From Fragilaria crotonensis (taxonomy: Eukaryota; Bacillariophyta; Fragilariophyceae; Fragilariales; Fragilariaceae): DNA of 64,000 nt. The notes beneath the pieces were generated by a model. The model made no database searches, was not told the DNA's origin, and worked only from the letters and a program-made list of their open reading frames with translations. Below, in pieces: positions 11,156-23,100 of this stretch. A program made the translations under genes and the position numbers. Every line of letters begins with the position of its first letter. Within the stretch, counting starts at the first letter, position 1. The stretch is taken from positions 56,799 to 120,798 of the forward strand of contig JAKSYS010000103.1 of NCBI GenBank assembly GCA_022925895.1, written 5' to 3'.

Positions 11156-12929
11156 ATGACGGAAGTAGAGCCTTGTCCTTTTACCTCATCAGTTCAATCA
11201 CCAGATCCTTCCTCTGCTGAAATGGAGGAATCGCGTTCTCCATCGGACTGTGCTGCCTCCCCTTCGCCCATGCAAGGTTCCGTTGTATCGGAAGATGTGC
11301 TGAACCAGCTGTCGCGGCAGTTAGAGTTCTACTTTTCGACTGTAAATTTGTCGCGAGATACTTATCTGAGGACGCTCCGTGAGCTCAACGATGGTTACGT
11401 TCCTGCCACTATTCTCGCTAACTTTGCCAAAGTCCAACTGATTTGTCCCTACGACAGCTATACTGCTGTTATCGAGGCTGTCACCAACTGCAGTGAAAAT
11501 TTGGAAGTAGTATTTGTCGATAAGGAGACCAGTCGAAAAGTGCAAGCCGAAGGACCGCATACTCTGCTGGCAATCGGACCAAACATTCGAAACCCATTGA
11601 ATTGCCAACGACTCCATAACTCCCGTGCCATGGCTTCAGTTGCTTCTTCGAACATAACTGACGCTGTAGAATCAATGTCGGTTCCCCCCATCTTCGGTGT
11701 CCAAAACACTATCATCCTACGCGAAGTCAAGGAAGGTGTCACGGAGGATGACATTAGGGAGTTATTTGACTTTGAAAAATGTCCTCCCATCCAGCAAGTT
11801 GTTGAAGATATTTCGAGCTTTTGGTAAGATTCAAGAATTCGTCTATAGCTATAGCATCGTTAGCATGCATCGAGGCATATTCAGGAACTAACGTGCATCT
11901 CCCTCCTCAGGTTCGTCACTTTGAGTACGACGTCACGAGATGACATGGTCGATGTCATGCTTGCCTTGCGATCGAAAACCTTGAAAGGGGAGCCTCTCAA
12001 GGTCCGACTAAAGTCTGGAAATATCCCGTCACCTGCTACCCAGCAGCAAGTCTATGTGGGTGACAGGAATTTGGCATACGATCCCAAGAGCGGCGCGAAG
12101 ATGGTGGTGGGAAATCATCATAAGAAAAAGGCAGGGAATCCGCAACAAGGCACCAGTCCCAGAGAGGGGAAAAAGCCAACTCGGCGGAATGTTCGCAAAA
12201 ACAAGAAGGATGTGACATCTTCTATTGGAAACCAGATCCACCAGGCCCCTCCACCACCCTTGGTGGAGTCGCAGTTTCCGTCGTTGGAACCAATTGCAAG
12301 AACATTGGATCCTGTGGTGTCGACAAAGGGTAAGGAAGAAGACGATGAATCGAAGCCCACGTCATCTGATGGAGCTTCGACGGCTACTACTAGTACGTCG
12401 TCATCGGTCGTGGGTGATGGGCCAAAGCCTAAAGTGACGGGAGGGTATGCGGCAGCGTTGCTCAAACCGGCTCCAGCCATCCAACCGTCAGACAGTGCAC
12501 CTAAGGAGACCAAGGTCAGTAGCATGAAAGAAAGTTTTGTGATGTTGTTGTTGTTCCTCGATACGGCGGGTATGATGACGCTTTTTCTAGTTGCTCGACG
12601 TTGATCAATGGGTGCAAAATGTATTCGTACTGTCTGACCCCTCGAAAGTTCGTTTTGATTTCGTTCGTTCTTTAACGTCCTTTACCCTTCTGATTCATGT
12701 TTTCCACATTTTTTATCCGCAGAATGGGAACGGAATCATCGATGGTAAGAAGTTTAAGAATGGCAAGTCGGACAACGGTGTGCCCAAGGAAGTCGGAACT
12801 GAGAAGGAGAAACCACAAAGCAAACCAGCGGTGATTGAAACCGTTGTGCCCATGGCCTGGGGAGGTGGTCGATCGTTTGCTGACGTTCTCAAGAAGGAGG
12901 AGATGCCTGATCAGCGAGCGTTGTCATAG
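11156..12929 (+). CDS. La-related RNA-binding protein (LARP), 3 exons
   Basis: RNA-binding protein with a La module. The exons that fit are 11156-11823, 11911-12514 and 12723-12929 (492 aa). Intron 1 (87 nt) has a GTAAGA donor and a CTCCTCAG acceptor and splits the codon of a Trp. Intron 2 (208 nt) has a GTCAGT donor and a TTATCCGCAG acceptor, phase 0. The ATG at 11156 (MTEVEPCPFT) is chosen. The La motif (about residues 42-110) contains LNQLSRQLEFYFSTVNLSRD and DGYVPATILANFAKV. It is followed by an RRM-like fold starting NTIILREVKEGVTEDDIREL and running across intron 1 into FVTLSTTSRDDMVDVML. The C-terminal half is low complexity and basic, with an SQFPSLEPI motif. The order La motif + RRM fits LARP4/6-type proteins that bind mRNA 3' ends or tails; the subtype is uncertain. 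Confidence 0.85.
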
Positions 12930-13510
12930 CGTGGAAACTTTCTGTATCCATAATGTGCCACAAAATTGACGAAACGGATTCATCGAACTCCATGACAAAT
13001 TGTGAACGGATATGCCCCATGCATCGCTCGATTGATGGCCTTGCATGATCATGATGCGAGACACAATGCTATGTGGACTCAAACGAAGCTAAGAAAGGCG
13101 AATTCGGGAAAGGAGAGAGACTTTAAAAACGCCACCAACTAGAAAAAGAGGAAAACTTTTAAATCGAGCTTATGCGTATTCCTAGTACCTCTTTTGCGCT
13201 CCGAGATTATTGCCTATTTGGAGTGGATTTTGTTTTAAGTGGATGATGTCTGACCACCACAAAAGCGTCATACAGTGAGTCTGGGTAGGATTGTTGAGAC
13301 GCGCCTTCTTATCCGAGAAACAGAACTCTCTACACTACCATGACGCGCCCACTCAAGCCTTGGTCTCTTGCTCTTGTTTGGCACGAAGTCTCGCTTGCTT
13401 TCGTAACTCTGCCATTTCAAAGAGAGACAGTATGTTGGGCACGCAACCACAGCCACATCTGGGCTGGTGAGCAACAGGAAGAACAGGTGCCAGCGGCGGC
13501 GTGTAGTCGC
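12930..13510. other. Convergent 3' intergenic region
   Basis: Lies between the + strand LARP gene and the - strand EEP/Mut7-C gene. I see only presumed 3' UTRs and no credible frame. Confidence 0.4.
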
Positions 13511-15660
13511 TTAGCGATCCACTTCCATCCGCAATAGCGCCACAAACGAACGACGTGGTGTCAGTACCAAGTTCTGTCGAATCAGACTTTCTTCGCTATC
13601 GACGTCCTCGACGTTCGCAACAGCGACCGGGACTTCAGCTTCGGCCGGAACAGAAATGGAGAGCTCAGCGCCGACGGCCAGGTGGTCGCTTGGCCAAGAC
13701 GAACTCGGCAAAAGATGCGCATTACTTGTAACACTTCCATTCTTAAGCTCTTTCAAGGAGCCTGGCAAGAACAAGCGACCAGTTAGTTCAAACCTGGAAG
13801 ATTCGAATAGTACGTAATCCAAGAAACCGACAAAGTCGGATGTGACGTTTGTGAACGGCTTGCATTCTCCTACGATTGCGCCGTTGTCGTCCTTCAGAGC
13901 ATATGAACTCTCCAGTTGAACGGGGCAATGCAGCTCATCTTGCTTCAACCATTCAAGAACTTGAAGTGTCTCCACCTCGATCCCAGTTTCCACGCCCTTC
14001 TTCCTCTCCGCCTCGACATCCACAAAATCGAACATGCTAAGTGGTCCTTTAATCCCCACGCCACCTCTCAAACACATTTCAAACAGCCTCGTCGCTTGGC
14101 GCTTGACCCGCGAGGCGGAGCTTTTTGGGCGGTCGGACCACCAGTATCCCTGCCCACATCCGTCACATTCATAGCATTCCAAGTCATCCGACAGCACGGT
14201 TTCGGGTGCCTGGTGAGCGGCAAAGATTCGTTTCTTTTCGTCCCGATCAGTCACATCGCGAATGCTACCATTGCAGACCACGCATCTTGACAGAAAATTT
14301 TGCGGTTCCAGAACAACTCCATGTGACAACAAGATATGAACCAATGCTGCTTCTAAAGTGCCAAGAGTCTTTGGGCTGATGAGATATGCTCCCGGAGGGC
14401 AATCCTTGCGCAAAATGAGTTTGGAGGACGTTGTAATTAGAGCCCGCCCTTCGGCTCGACAGCGATCAAATATTGCAAAGTTAGAATGCTTCGTTCTTTG
14501 AATCTCTTCCTGGTCAGTTTCCCAAGGCAGCGTCGACCCCAAGTATCCGGAGCCATCGCGTGAGTCGGTTTAGAGTAAAGTCAAGGATGTACCTTATTTG
14601 CGGATTTGAATCCTCAATATCCAGAGAGTCTAACTGCTCCACAACTTGATCAATTTGGGCAGCCTTTTCAGTGTCACCAATGGAGGAGGTAACACCGTCA
14701 TCATCTGGTCGTTGATTGCCGTACCACGGTGCTGTTGTTTTCGCATTGACTTTCCCTCGAGTCAGATACTCATGTACAGGGCCCCCGGGTTGGGAATTCA
14801 AATCTCCACAAAAGACAATGGGATCGCCATTTGCAAAGTAACGCGTCCGTTCCACGGCATAGTGCGCCTGACACAGTTTGACGTAATCAAACTCGGGATT
14901 CCAGTACAGATGGGAATTGGCAACCACAATCCTGGTAGATTTGGAGCTGCGGTGCTGAAGGCGGACCACGATCGCCACATTGCGTCTCAAAAGAGATTGT
15001 TGGACGCCCTGAAAATTCGAATCGAGTTTGATCACATCAGCGACAGTAGCACTAGGAGTAGCAGCATTAGCGCTTATATTCGTAGTCAGTTTTGACGGCA
15101 AGGTGGCTAAGTCATCAAACTGAATGAGGTCTTTTTTGGATCAAAGTCCAGTCGTTGGTATTCCAATAGATACAGCACGCATCAACACGACCACCTGCGC
15201 CACCGCCTCTGACTGTGGGTGTCGAAGCTCCTTCGAAGTTGTGTTCCGTCAGAGTTGTCTCGAAAATCGGCAAGTCCACTTCTTGAAGGCAGATAATGTC
15301 CAATTCCAGCGACAGGAGTTTCTTCAAAACCTTGTTGATTAGGGAATTCCGTCGTTTGGGTTGGAAAACAACATCTTCATAGGATGGAGGGAGATTCCGA
15401 TGCGATCGTCGAGAAAGGTAGGCATGTGCCAAGACATTCCACGAAACAATACGAAGGTCGAGTCGTTGTTGACCATGCGAGTCAGCTTCTTCAGCGTTGT
15501 TTTCGTCTGCTTTGTTTTTGGAATCGTCGTCCGACTCGTTGGTCTCTTTGAGAGCTTCGAAGTCGAGTCGATCTACCCAATTGTTGGATATACTGCTGCC
15601 GGTAGCTGAAGACTTGGCGGGCTTCTTTTTCTTCCTCGGTAGCTTCTTCTTCTTCGACAT
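13511..15660 (-). CDS. EEP nuclease with nested Mut7-C domain (two frameshifts)
   Basis: Predicted RNA/DNA nuclease of the exonuclease-endonuclease-phosphatase (CCR4/Angel-like) fold. ATG at 15660 (MSKKKKLPRKKKKP) gives a Lys-rich, possibly nuclear N-terminus. The EEP core starts LRIVSWNVLAHAYL; LDIICLQEVD supplies the metal-binding Glu, VVANSHLYWNPEFDYVKL a His, and VFCGDLNSQPGGPVHEYL the Asp/Asn pair. Then, instead of the usual loop, comes a Mut7-C domain: LDFTLNRLTRWLRILGVD, then GRALITTSSKLILR, then a zinc ribbon (FLSRCVVCN ... CYECDGCGQGYWW). The EEP fold then resumes with NVTSDFVGFLDYVLFESS and ends with the catalytic WPSDHLAVGAEL. Two one-base indels interrupt the frame, at a 6-A run (about 15133-15138) and a GGG run (14521-14523). 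Dropping one base in each gives one continuous protein of about 715 aa. All EEP catalytic boxes are present. Confidence 0.82.
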
Positions 15661-16328
15661 GCTGTGATTGAGTTCTCTTGATGCAACCTCTTCAATCGCC
15701 CTGTCAACTTCTTTGGTCTGCTCGAGACTCGAGACTCTCCAATCCGTTCGCCCTCACATTGGTGAACGAGTGGTACCCGATACTTTAGTACTCCATACTC
15801 CGTACAAGTACCGCACTGGAGTACTGAATCTATGAAATACTTGTATTCTGGACTCTGGAGTCTGGACTCTGGAATCTTGATAATATGCATAGCTGTACCA
15901 AGTTAACAAGGAGTTTCTGGATTCCTTTTCTTAGTGCAGTCGGGTTTAGAAGTTGATCCATGTCGGATGCTGGTATGAATCTACTTACGCTGACTACGAT
16001 CCGTCTACTGGTAGTAGCCAACCATGATACACGTCATCGTCATACCGTAGTCACATATCTGATATCTGTGTTTATCCTTTCTCTATTATACCGTGAAAAT
16101 CCATTCCCGAATTCTTCTATATAAGGGATGATACAGCATATTGCCCATTTTTGGCTTATCAATGCACGGATTCCTCCGTATTGTCATCGCCTACACGTTT
16201 AGGGGGTTTTCGTTTTTCGTAGAACAGTTTCTCTCTCGGTTTCAGTCGTTGATTATCGTTTATTTTTTACACCAGCATCATCACCCTCGTCTGATCGCAA
16301 CGTTTCATAGCGCATTCGCAGTAAGATA
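15661..16328. other. Intergenic region between divergent genes
   Basis: Lies between the EEP gene (-) and the small TM gene (+). GTAC-type words cluster at 15780-15840. A TATATAAG box-like word lies near 16118-16126, about 200 bp before the ATG at 16329. Otherwise nothing. Confidence 0.4.
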
Positions 16329-16715
16329 ATGTCTGTTCCAATAAATGTGATGATGCAGCACGACGTTTATGATTTCGAACAAGTCAACGGACTTCTTATT
16401 CCAGTTGATGCCAGTAACGACGAATCCAAGAATCCTGGACTTTCCAGTACGACTCGGTCCGTTTTATGGGTTCTCATTCTGTTTGTCATGTTGGAGGCCA
16501 TGTGTTCCTTCGCTGGACATGTGGGGGAATCCTATCTGTTAAAGGACAAGGCCGCTCATCTCCGAACGAGAGAATACCCAGAACCTGATTTTTCGTTGAC
16601 CGCGGACACTGATTTGCCAACTACCGAGACTTCGACTAGCGACACGACACCATTCTCCCAACTTGACATGAATGCCACCGCCAGTTTCACGCCTGTTGAC
16701 CCACTCACGAGATGA
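16329..16715 (+). CDS. Small single-pass membrane protein, unknown function
   Basis: 128 aa from ATG (MSVPINVMMQ). One hydrophobic segment (about 44-63, VLWVLILFVMLEAMCSFAG) separates an acidic N-terminal part from a Ser/Thr-rich acidic C-terminal part (LTADTDLPTTETSTSDTTPF). There is no N-terminal signal peptide, so a signal-anchor topology is likely. I do not recognise the family. It is short and lacks homology evidence visible by eye, but the uninterrupted frame with a clear TM segment favours a real gene. Confidence 0.5.
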   Translation: MSVPINVMMQHDVYDFEQVNGLLIPVDASNDESKNPGLSSTTRSVLWVLILFVMLEAMCSFAGHVGESYLLKDKAAHLRTREYPEPDFSLTADTDLPTTETSTSDTTPFSQLDMNATASFTPVDPLTR

Positions 16716-17116
16716 TGATTTTCGACTTTCAGATTGTGGAGTGGATGTACTCTTGAAAGTCATGGTTGGAGAGCACAGAGTTCGATTCGGCCAATTATAT
16801 GCGTTAATTATGGTACTATCTATTCGCGCCATGAGGCGGCTTACCTGATGATTGCTTCCAGTGTAAGGTTCTTGCCAGTGCCATTAACGAGGGTTCCCCT
16901 TTGACCTTTGAGTGGCGTGTTGACACGACATGTCGAACAACAGTCGTCACGAGCTGGCGATTTGGGGTGAAGCTCACACATCGTTGTAGCTGTTGATACA
17001 GATATGCATAGTCAGAATTGCACTGTGGAACATTTTTGGAAACGAAACGTCAAGTCATCCGAAAAACCTCCAGGCTTTTTCAAAATCTAACTCCACTAAA
17101 AGTATAAATGAGTGGT
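16716..17116. other. Convergent intergenic region
   Basis: Only presumed 3' UTRs of the small TM gene (+) and the Ser/Asp-repeat gene (-); no other signal seen. Confidence 0.4.
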
Positions 17117-20100
17117 TTAACAAACGTCAAATAAATAATTGTACCCTCTAATATACATTATTAGCTGTTCGATGTGCTTGTCGCCGAGGAGCCTGGGACT
17201 GCCTGATCCACTTGAACTTGTTCCGCTCCCACTTCCGCTTGACGTGGTGAAGCTCGCCGAGCTCGGAATATCTTCACCACGATCTATTCCCTTTTTCGGG
17301 CGGAGATTTGATCCTTGAGGAGTTCCAGGTGATACATTGAACGAGCCGCTCGTCAGCGCAGATGGTGGCGCGGGCCGACGATACCGCGGCGTCTGGTGCA
17401 CTCGCGGCGGGGGTCTCGCCTTGGACTTGTGAATGGCAGCACGCGCTCGCACCTTGGCGCGGCGTTCTCGCATCGTGTGCAGAGTGCTCAAAAGCTCTTC
17501 TTCGCGACCTGCAAACTGAACAAACATGGCGTCCAAGTTTTCAACCTCTTCTGGCACAAGCTCGCGGACGAGATCTTCAACTTCCTGGCGAATCTGCAGC
17601 TGTCGTCGGAATTCAGTTGCATCGTTGAGAAGTCCCGTTGCCATTGTGCCAGCTGTGTGATAAGACTGGTCTTCTGCAACTTCGTGCTCATCTTCGGACG
17701 AAGCGTCGCTAGTCTCTCCGTCTGACGATGATGACGAGCTGTCGCTGCTGTCACTGTTAGTGTTGCTTTTTGCTATCACTACCGCTGTCGCTTGAGTCGT
17801 CACTGTCTCCACTCGAGTCTCCACTTGTACCACTGCTGCTATCCTCTGAATTATCCGTTCCTTCCATTTCAGGAACTTCTTGCGGTGGAGCCTTCGAAAT
17901 TTGAAGGCCAGCCATCTGCCTATCGAATTCGTCAGTATCAACAGATTCAATGACAGAATCATTCGCCTCGTCCAATCGTTTCGCCTCTGCCATGGCATAC
18001 GCCAGCGCCTCCTCAGTGTCCATACCCTCGAAAGCGTCGTCGAAGGTACCAACCGAAGGAACCTGTGTACCGTCCTCGAAAGTGTTGTCTGACGATGAAT
18101 ATTCTTCGGAGGCTTGGGAATCACCGTCATCAAGCGCCGACCTGAACGACTTCGACAAGTCATGGTCGGTTGCTTGCTTCCGACGATCGCGTTCGTCAGC
18201 TAGGATCTGAGCTTGCTTTGCCGCGGTTACACTTTCCTCCTCACTGTCACTACTTAGCGCTGAATCACTAGACGATGAACTATCGGACCCCAAGCTATCA
18301 TCGTCTGATGATGATGACGACGACGTACTTGCTGCTTTGGCAGGCACCACGGAAGCCCCTGGGGAAACCGCCAGTAGCCGCCGAGAGTTCCAATGGCCTC
18401 TTCGGTGTCAATTTTAATTCCCCGGGACTAGAGCTTCTCAGGCCGTCCCCCGCATCCGAATTCTCGCGCGGTTGGACGCCGAAATTCGCACTTCCCCAGC
18501 CATCCGCGTCGAAAGGAGGTGAGTGACTTTCACTATCAGTCGCAAATGCCGGTGAGAAATCAAGGTCGCCCTGTGCCGCTGACGGAAATTCCCCGCCAAG
18601 CTGGTTTTGGCCAAATGAGACATCGAAGGCACCGGGCTGCGGAGTACTTTCAAAGGCCACGTCATCCCATGAAGCGTTAGTGAATTCAAAGTTGCCCTGA
18701 ACTGACTGTCGCGGTTCGTTGGCGCTACTGGCGATGGCATTCGCATCTTCTGTGCGGTCGCGTTGTTCATCGCTCCTCTCGTCGTCGTTCCCTCGTCTTG
18801 CCATCGCCATCAAGCCAGCACCTGCTGCGAGTCCTCCGCCAACAGCAACAGCTCGGCGGATGTTGCTAGAATTCTCGCTGCTGTTCGTTGTCGATGGAAT
18901 GGCTTCATTTGTCGATGTCGCACTAGTGCCAGGCGAGAGCCACGGGCTCCTGCGCTGCGATGCGAGTCGCCCGGGGATCGGCTTAATCAATTCGGCGGAC
19001 CCATGTTCCACATAAGGCGAAGCGTCAGAGATAATTGACCCCTCGTTTGAAATCACGCTTCCTTGCGGTGGCGAAAAAACCTCCGTTTGCATGAATGCTC
19101 TCTCCAAGCCGACCGCAACCACTTGATTTTCATCAGCTGGAGACCTAGAAGGCGTTGGACTATCCTCGCTCTCGCTGCCGCTTGATGAATCGCCACTTGA
19201 TGAATCCGAGTCGCTGTCGTCGATGCTGGATTCGTCTTCATCCGAATTCGAGATCGAGGCTTCGACTGTCTTTGTTGGATTTGACACCGAAAGCGACCTA
19301 TTGCCACGACCGCTCGACGAGTCGGCCCCGGCTTTGCTGCTGTCGCCGAGACTTGTCTCCTGCGCAGCAGATGTCGCGGGCCCACCCAAGGCAACGTCAT
19401 CAGCTTCACTGGGAGAAGAAGAGTCGTGGTCCATCTCACTTGACGAATCAGAATCTGATTCGCTTTCTTCGTCGACGGGTGCATCGTCGCCGTCACTGCT
19501 TCTTCCAATACTATCCTTCTCACTTCTGGTTGCAGCTATTGCCCCAACTGTCCCAGCTACAGCCACGGCGCCAAGTGCCACAGCACCTGCAGGCTGCACC
19601 CAAGTATCACCTTCGGAGGTTGCAGTTAAGGGGACTGGTGCAGTTTGAGCGACGCCAATTCTATTGACGTAGGCGTCACGCTCTGGCATCGGGGATAGCA
19701 TATCAGGGTCTTCTTCTTGGATACTCGCAAGAGACAAGGACCTTCGCGCAGAGATAACATGAGTTGTCACGGCTTGAGAAGGAAGATGTACAACGTCTGA
19801 GTCAATATCTTCTGTGGATGAAGTACTTAGGCTCGCGCCAGACATCTCAGAACTCTCATCGCTGCTATAGCTGCTTGATTCGTCATCATCGTCGTCTCCC
19901 ATGATTGATGCCTGACGCCCATTGACGAATTCAAACTGTCCGATGTCTGACCCTGCTGTCCAGGCTGGTTCAAACGGTGGCGGTGAGACCTCCACATTCC
20001 CTTCTCCTTTGTGTTCTCCGTTCGGTTTTTCGTTACGGTCTTCGTCCGCGCCAGACCTAGCACTGTCGTCAGACAAATTATCAGTAGAATCCTGCTTGTC

Positions 20101-23100
20101 TTTGCTTGGCATATTGCTAGAAAGGACGGCCGCTGACACCGCACCGGCAGTTGCCGCAGCGATGGCAGCCGACGCCCCGGCGTTTCTGTCGTCACCTGAA
20201 GCGAATGCGACACCTTGACTTTCACTTGATGCAGATCCCAAGCCAGAGCGTGAAGTGGAACCACTTTTGCTGAAATCGGCATCGGCTTCATCAACAATAG
20301 CACTGTCGACTTGAAACTCAGCGATGTCCGATTCTGTCCAGGTGGGTTCAAATGGTGCGGGTGATGTCACAACATTCCCTTTGTCCACCTGTTTTTCGTC
20401 TGGTTCGTCGTCGCTGTCGTCCGAGCTAGAACTGCCGTCCGAGCTAGAACTGCCGTCCGAGCTAGAACTGCCGTCAGATGAATCGCTCTCGTCCTTGCTT
20501 GTCACATTGCTAGAAAGGGCGGCCGCAGACACAGCACCAGCACCGATCGCAGCGCTGGCTGGAGGAATGCCCGAGTCATCAAGAGCGGTCGCTGGGTTTC
20601 CTTCTCGATCGTCATCAGATTCTGAGTCAGAGCCAGAACTGGAGTCTGAATCAGAACTGGAGTCCGAGTCGCTAGAATCGGAGTTTGCTCTAGCAACAAC
20701 AGCAGCAGCAACTCCTGCTCCAGCCGCAGCACCGAGAACCGCAGCGGTGCCGGAGCCATTCTACTGTTGTCGTCGTGGGTCATGGGCGGCGGCTGACTGC
20801 TTGAACAGCCTTACTCTCAAAACGCAGTGTGTCATTTTGATCATCGATAGCGCCGGCGACAGGCATCGTACCTTCGACACCCTCCAAACCAGTTTCGGTT
20901 TCTACAAAGAAATTCTTGGTGGGGAAGGACGACTGTGCCCAGCTGTTTCCGAACGGGCTCTCCCCACCTTCTTCTGCGTTGGCTTCATCATCTGCCATCT
21001 GACTCAGATCCAGAACTGGAATCAGAGTCAGAGCCAGAACTGGAATCAGAGTCAGAGCCAGAACTAGTTCCAGAGTCGCTAGAAGCGGTATCCGCTTTCG
21101 GGACAGCAGCTAGACCAACTGCAGCGACAGCTGCTGCACCAACTACAGCTGCTTGGGCGGGAGGCATTTCATTCATGCCACGCTCCGGCGGCGGAAACGA
21201 GGCATTTTCAGCAAAAGAATTCTGAGACCAGCTGCTCCCGAAAGGTTTGTTGGCGAGGTCACCGTTGTCTTCCTCCTCGACGACGGAATCAGACCCCGAA
21301 CTAGACCCCGAGCCTGAACTAGAATCCGAGTCTGAACTAGAATCTGAGTCCGAGCCAGACGTGGAGTCCGAATCACTGGAATCAGATCCAGCCGTTTTGG
21401 CAGCGGCTGTCACAGCAGCGACAGTTGCAGCACCGGCTACAGCGCCAATGGCACCAGCACCAGCAGGATTCAAACCGTACTTTTCTTCTGCAGGGGGAAT
21501 ACTGAACGTATCATCTCCAAACGCAGGTCCCCATGTGCCGAGGGTTGAATTGGATGCGTCCGTTGAACCTGCAAGGGACGTGGAAAGCTTCGCAACGTTG
21601 GCACTTGCCCCAACGGCCATCACGGGCGCAGCACCCTTGTCGCCGTTGCTGCTGTCAGAGTCCGACCCACTACTGCTTGAGTCAGACCCACTGCTACTTG
21701 AATCCGACCCACTACTGCTCGAGCCCGACCCACTACTGCTCGAGTCTGACCCACTGCTGCTCGAGTCTGACCCACTGCTGCTCGAGTCCGACCCACTTGA
21801 CCCTGAACTGCTACTCCCTTCAGAACTATTTTTCGGGGCGTTTCTAGCCATCGCCACAGCGGTAATGCCAGCCCCACTCGCCGCTCCAATAGCAGCTGCG
21901 GTGGCAGGCTCCATACCGTCATTTGACTCCATTTGTTGAATTGGCATTCCAGCGGGATATTGAGGCCGTGCTGGGACCTGAGGCGCCCTTCCTTCGCCTC
22001 CATCGTCAGCACTGTTGGAACTATCCGAATCGCTGTCCGAATCACTGTCCGAATCACTGTCCGAATCGCTGTCCGAATCGCTGTCAGAGTCGCTATCTGA
22101 AGCGCTATCCGAGCCACTGTCAGAGTCGCTATCAGACTCAGAACCACTAATCTTCTGCATAGCAACAGCGACTGCTCCAGCATTTCTCCCGGTGCGAGCA
22201 CTGGCTGCTGGCGCCAGTCCATCAGCATCAAGGCCGAACACCTCTTGGAGTCGAAGACTGACATCTTGGTCTCTCATTCCGTAGGGTGGAGGGGGGGCGT
22301 TCAGCGAATGCGGGAGCTTCCAAGTCGTCGGCCTCTTGAAGGTAATTCTTGTTGTACAGAGAGACTCTTTCGTCGTCATCGCCCTGTTGAGCACCTCCTT
22401 TGTAGGGTGCGCTGCCAGCAAAACTTCCAACATATTTATCATCGTCATCGTCATGGTCGTAATCTTTGGACCAAGTAGCACTGCTATGTGTCCATCTCAT
22501 TATGAACCAAACGCACAGAAGAAACCCAACGCCAATTAACCCTGCAACAACACCCAGCGCTATCGTGGTGCCGTTTCCGATGCTCCGTCAGCATCGCTCA
22601 CTGGAGCTGGAGTGGGTTGAGGTGTTTTGTCTGGTGCCAGGGTTGGTATTGTTTCTCCAATACCGCAAATGGCGTCTCCGGATTGACTGCTGTAAGTTCT
22701 GCTTCGAGGTCGCCGGCAGAGATGGCCTCCTGAGTAGTGAGTCCGAAATCTTCGATAACAGCACCAGAATTGACGTTGTCAACGTTGATCTCATACGCTG
22801 CATATACAGCCTGGCAGAACGATCCAGGAGAAACTGAATCTGGACACTGCACGTCGATAATGTTGTTGAAAGCACCACTATTTTCGACGAATTGAGGCCC
22901 TGAGTCTAGTCGGCGTGTCGTTGTCGCATTCTGGGACATGGACTTCACAACGTTGGCAGTCATAGCGTTGAAGGAAGTGAGAAGTTCCTCACGGAAGGGT
23001 GACCCTTCTCCTAGTCCTGTCGCAGTTACACCAACGGAGTTGGAAATGGTAAATGCCGATGGAATGGAAAGGATGCCGGTAAAGTTAGAAACAGAAGGAG

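Noticed and set aside
15133-15138. Programmed ribosomal frameshift at a six-A run in the EEP/Mut7-C gene
   Set aside because: Several unrelated genes in the window show the same kind of break at ordinary homopolymers, so a sequencing indel is more likely.
19155-21939. Long plus-strand open frames (for example 19155-19667, 20324-21067, 21247-21939)
   Set aside because: They are antisense to the Ser/Asp repeat coding sequence; the low-complexity codons leave all frames open. The minus strand carries the modular protein pattern.
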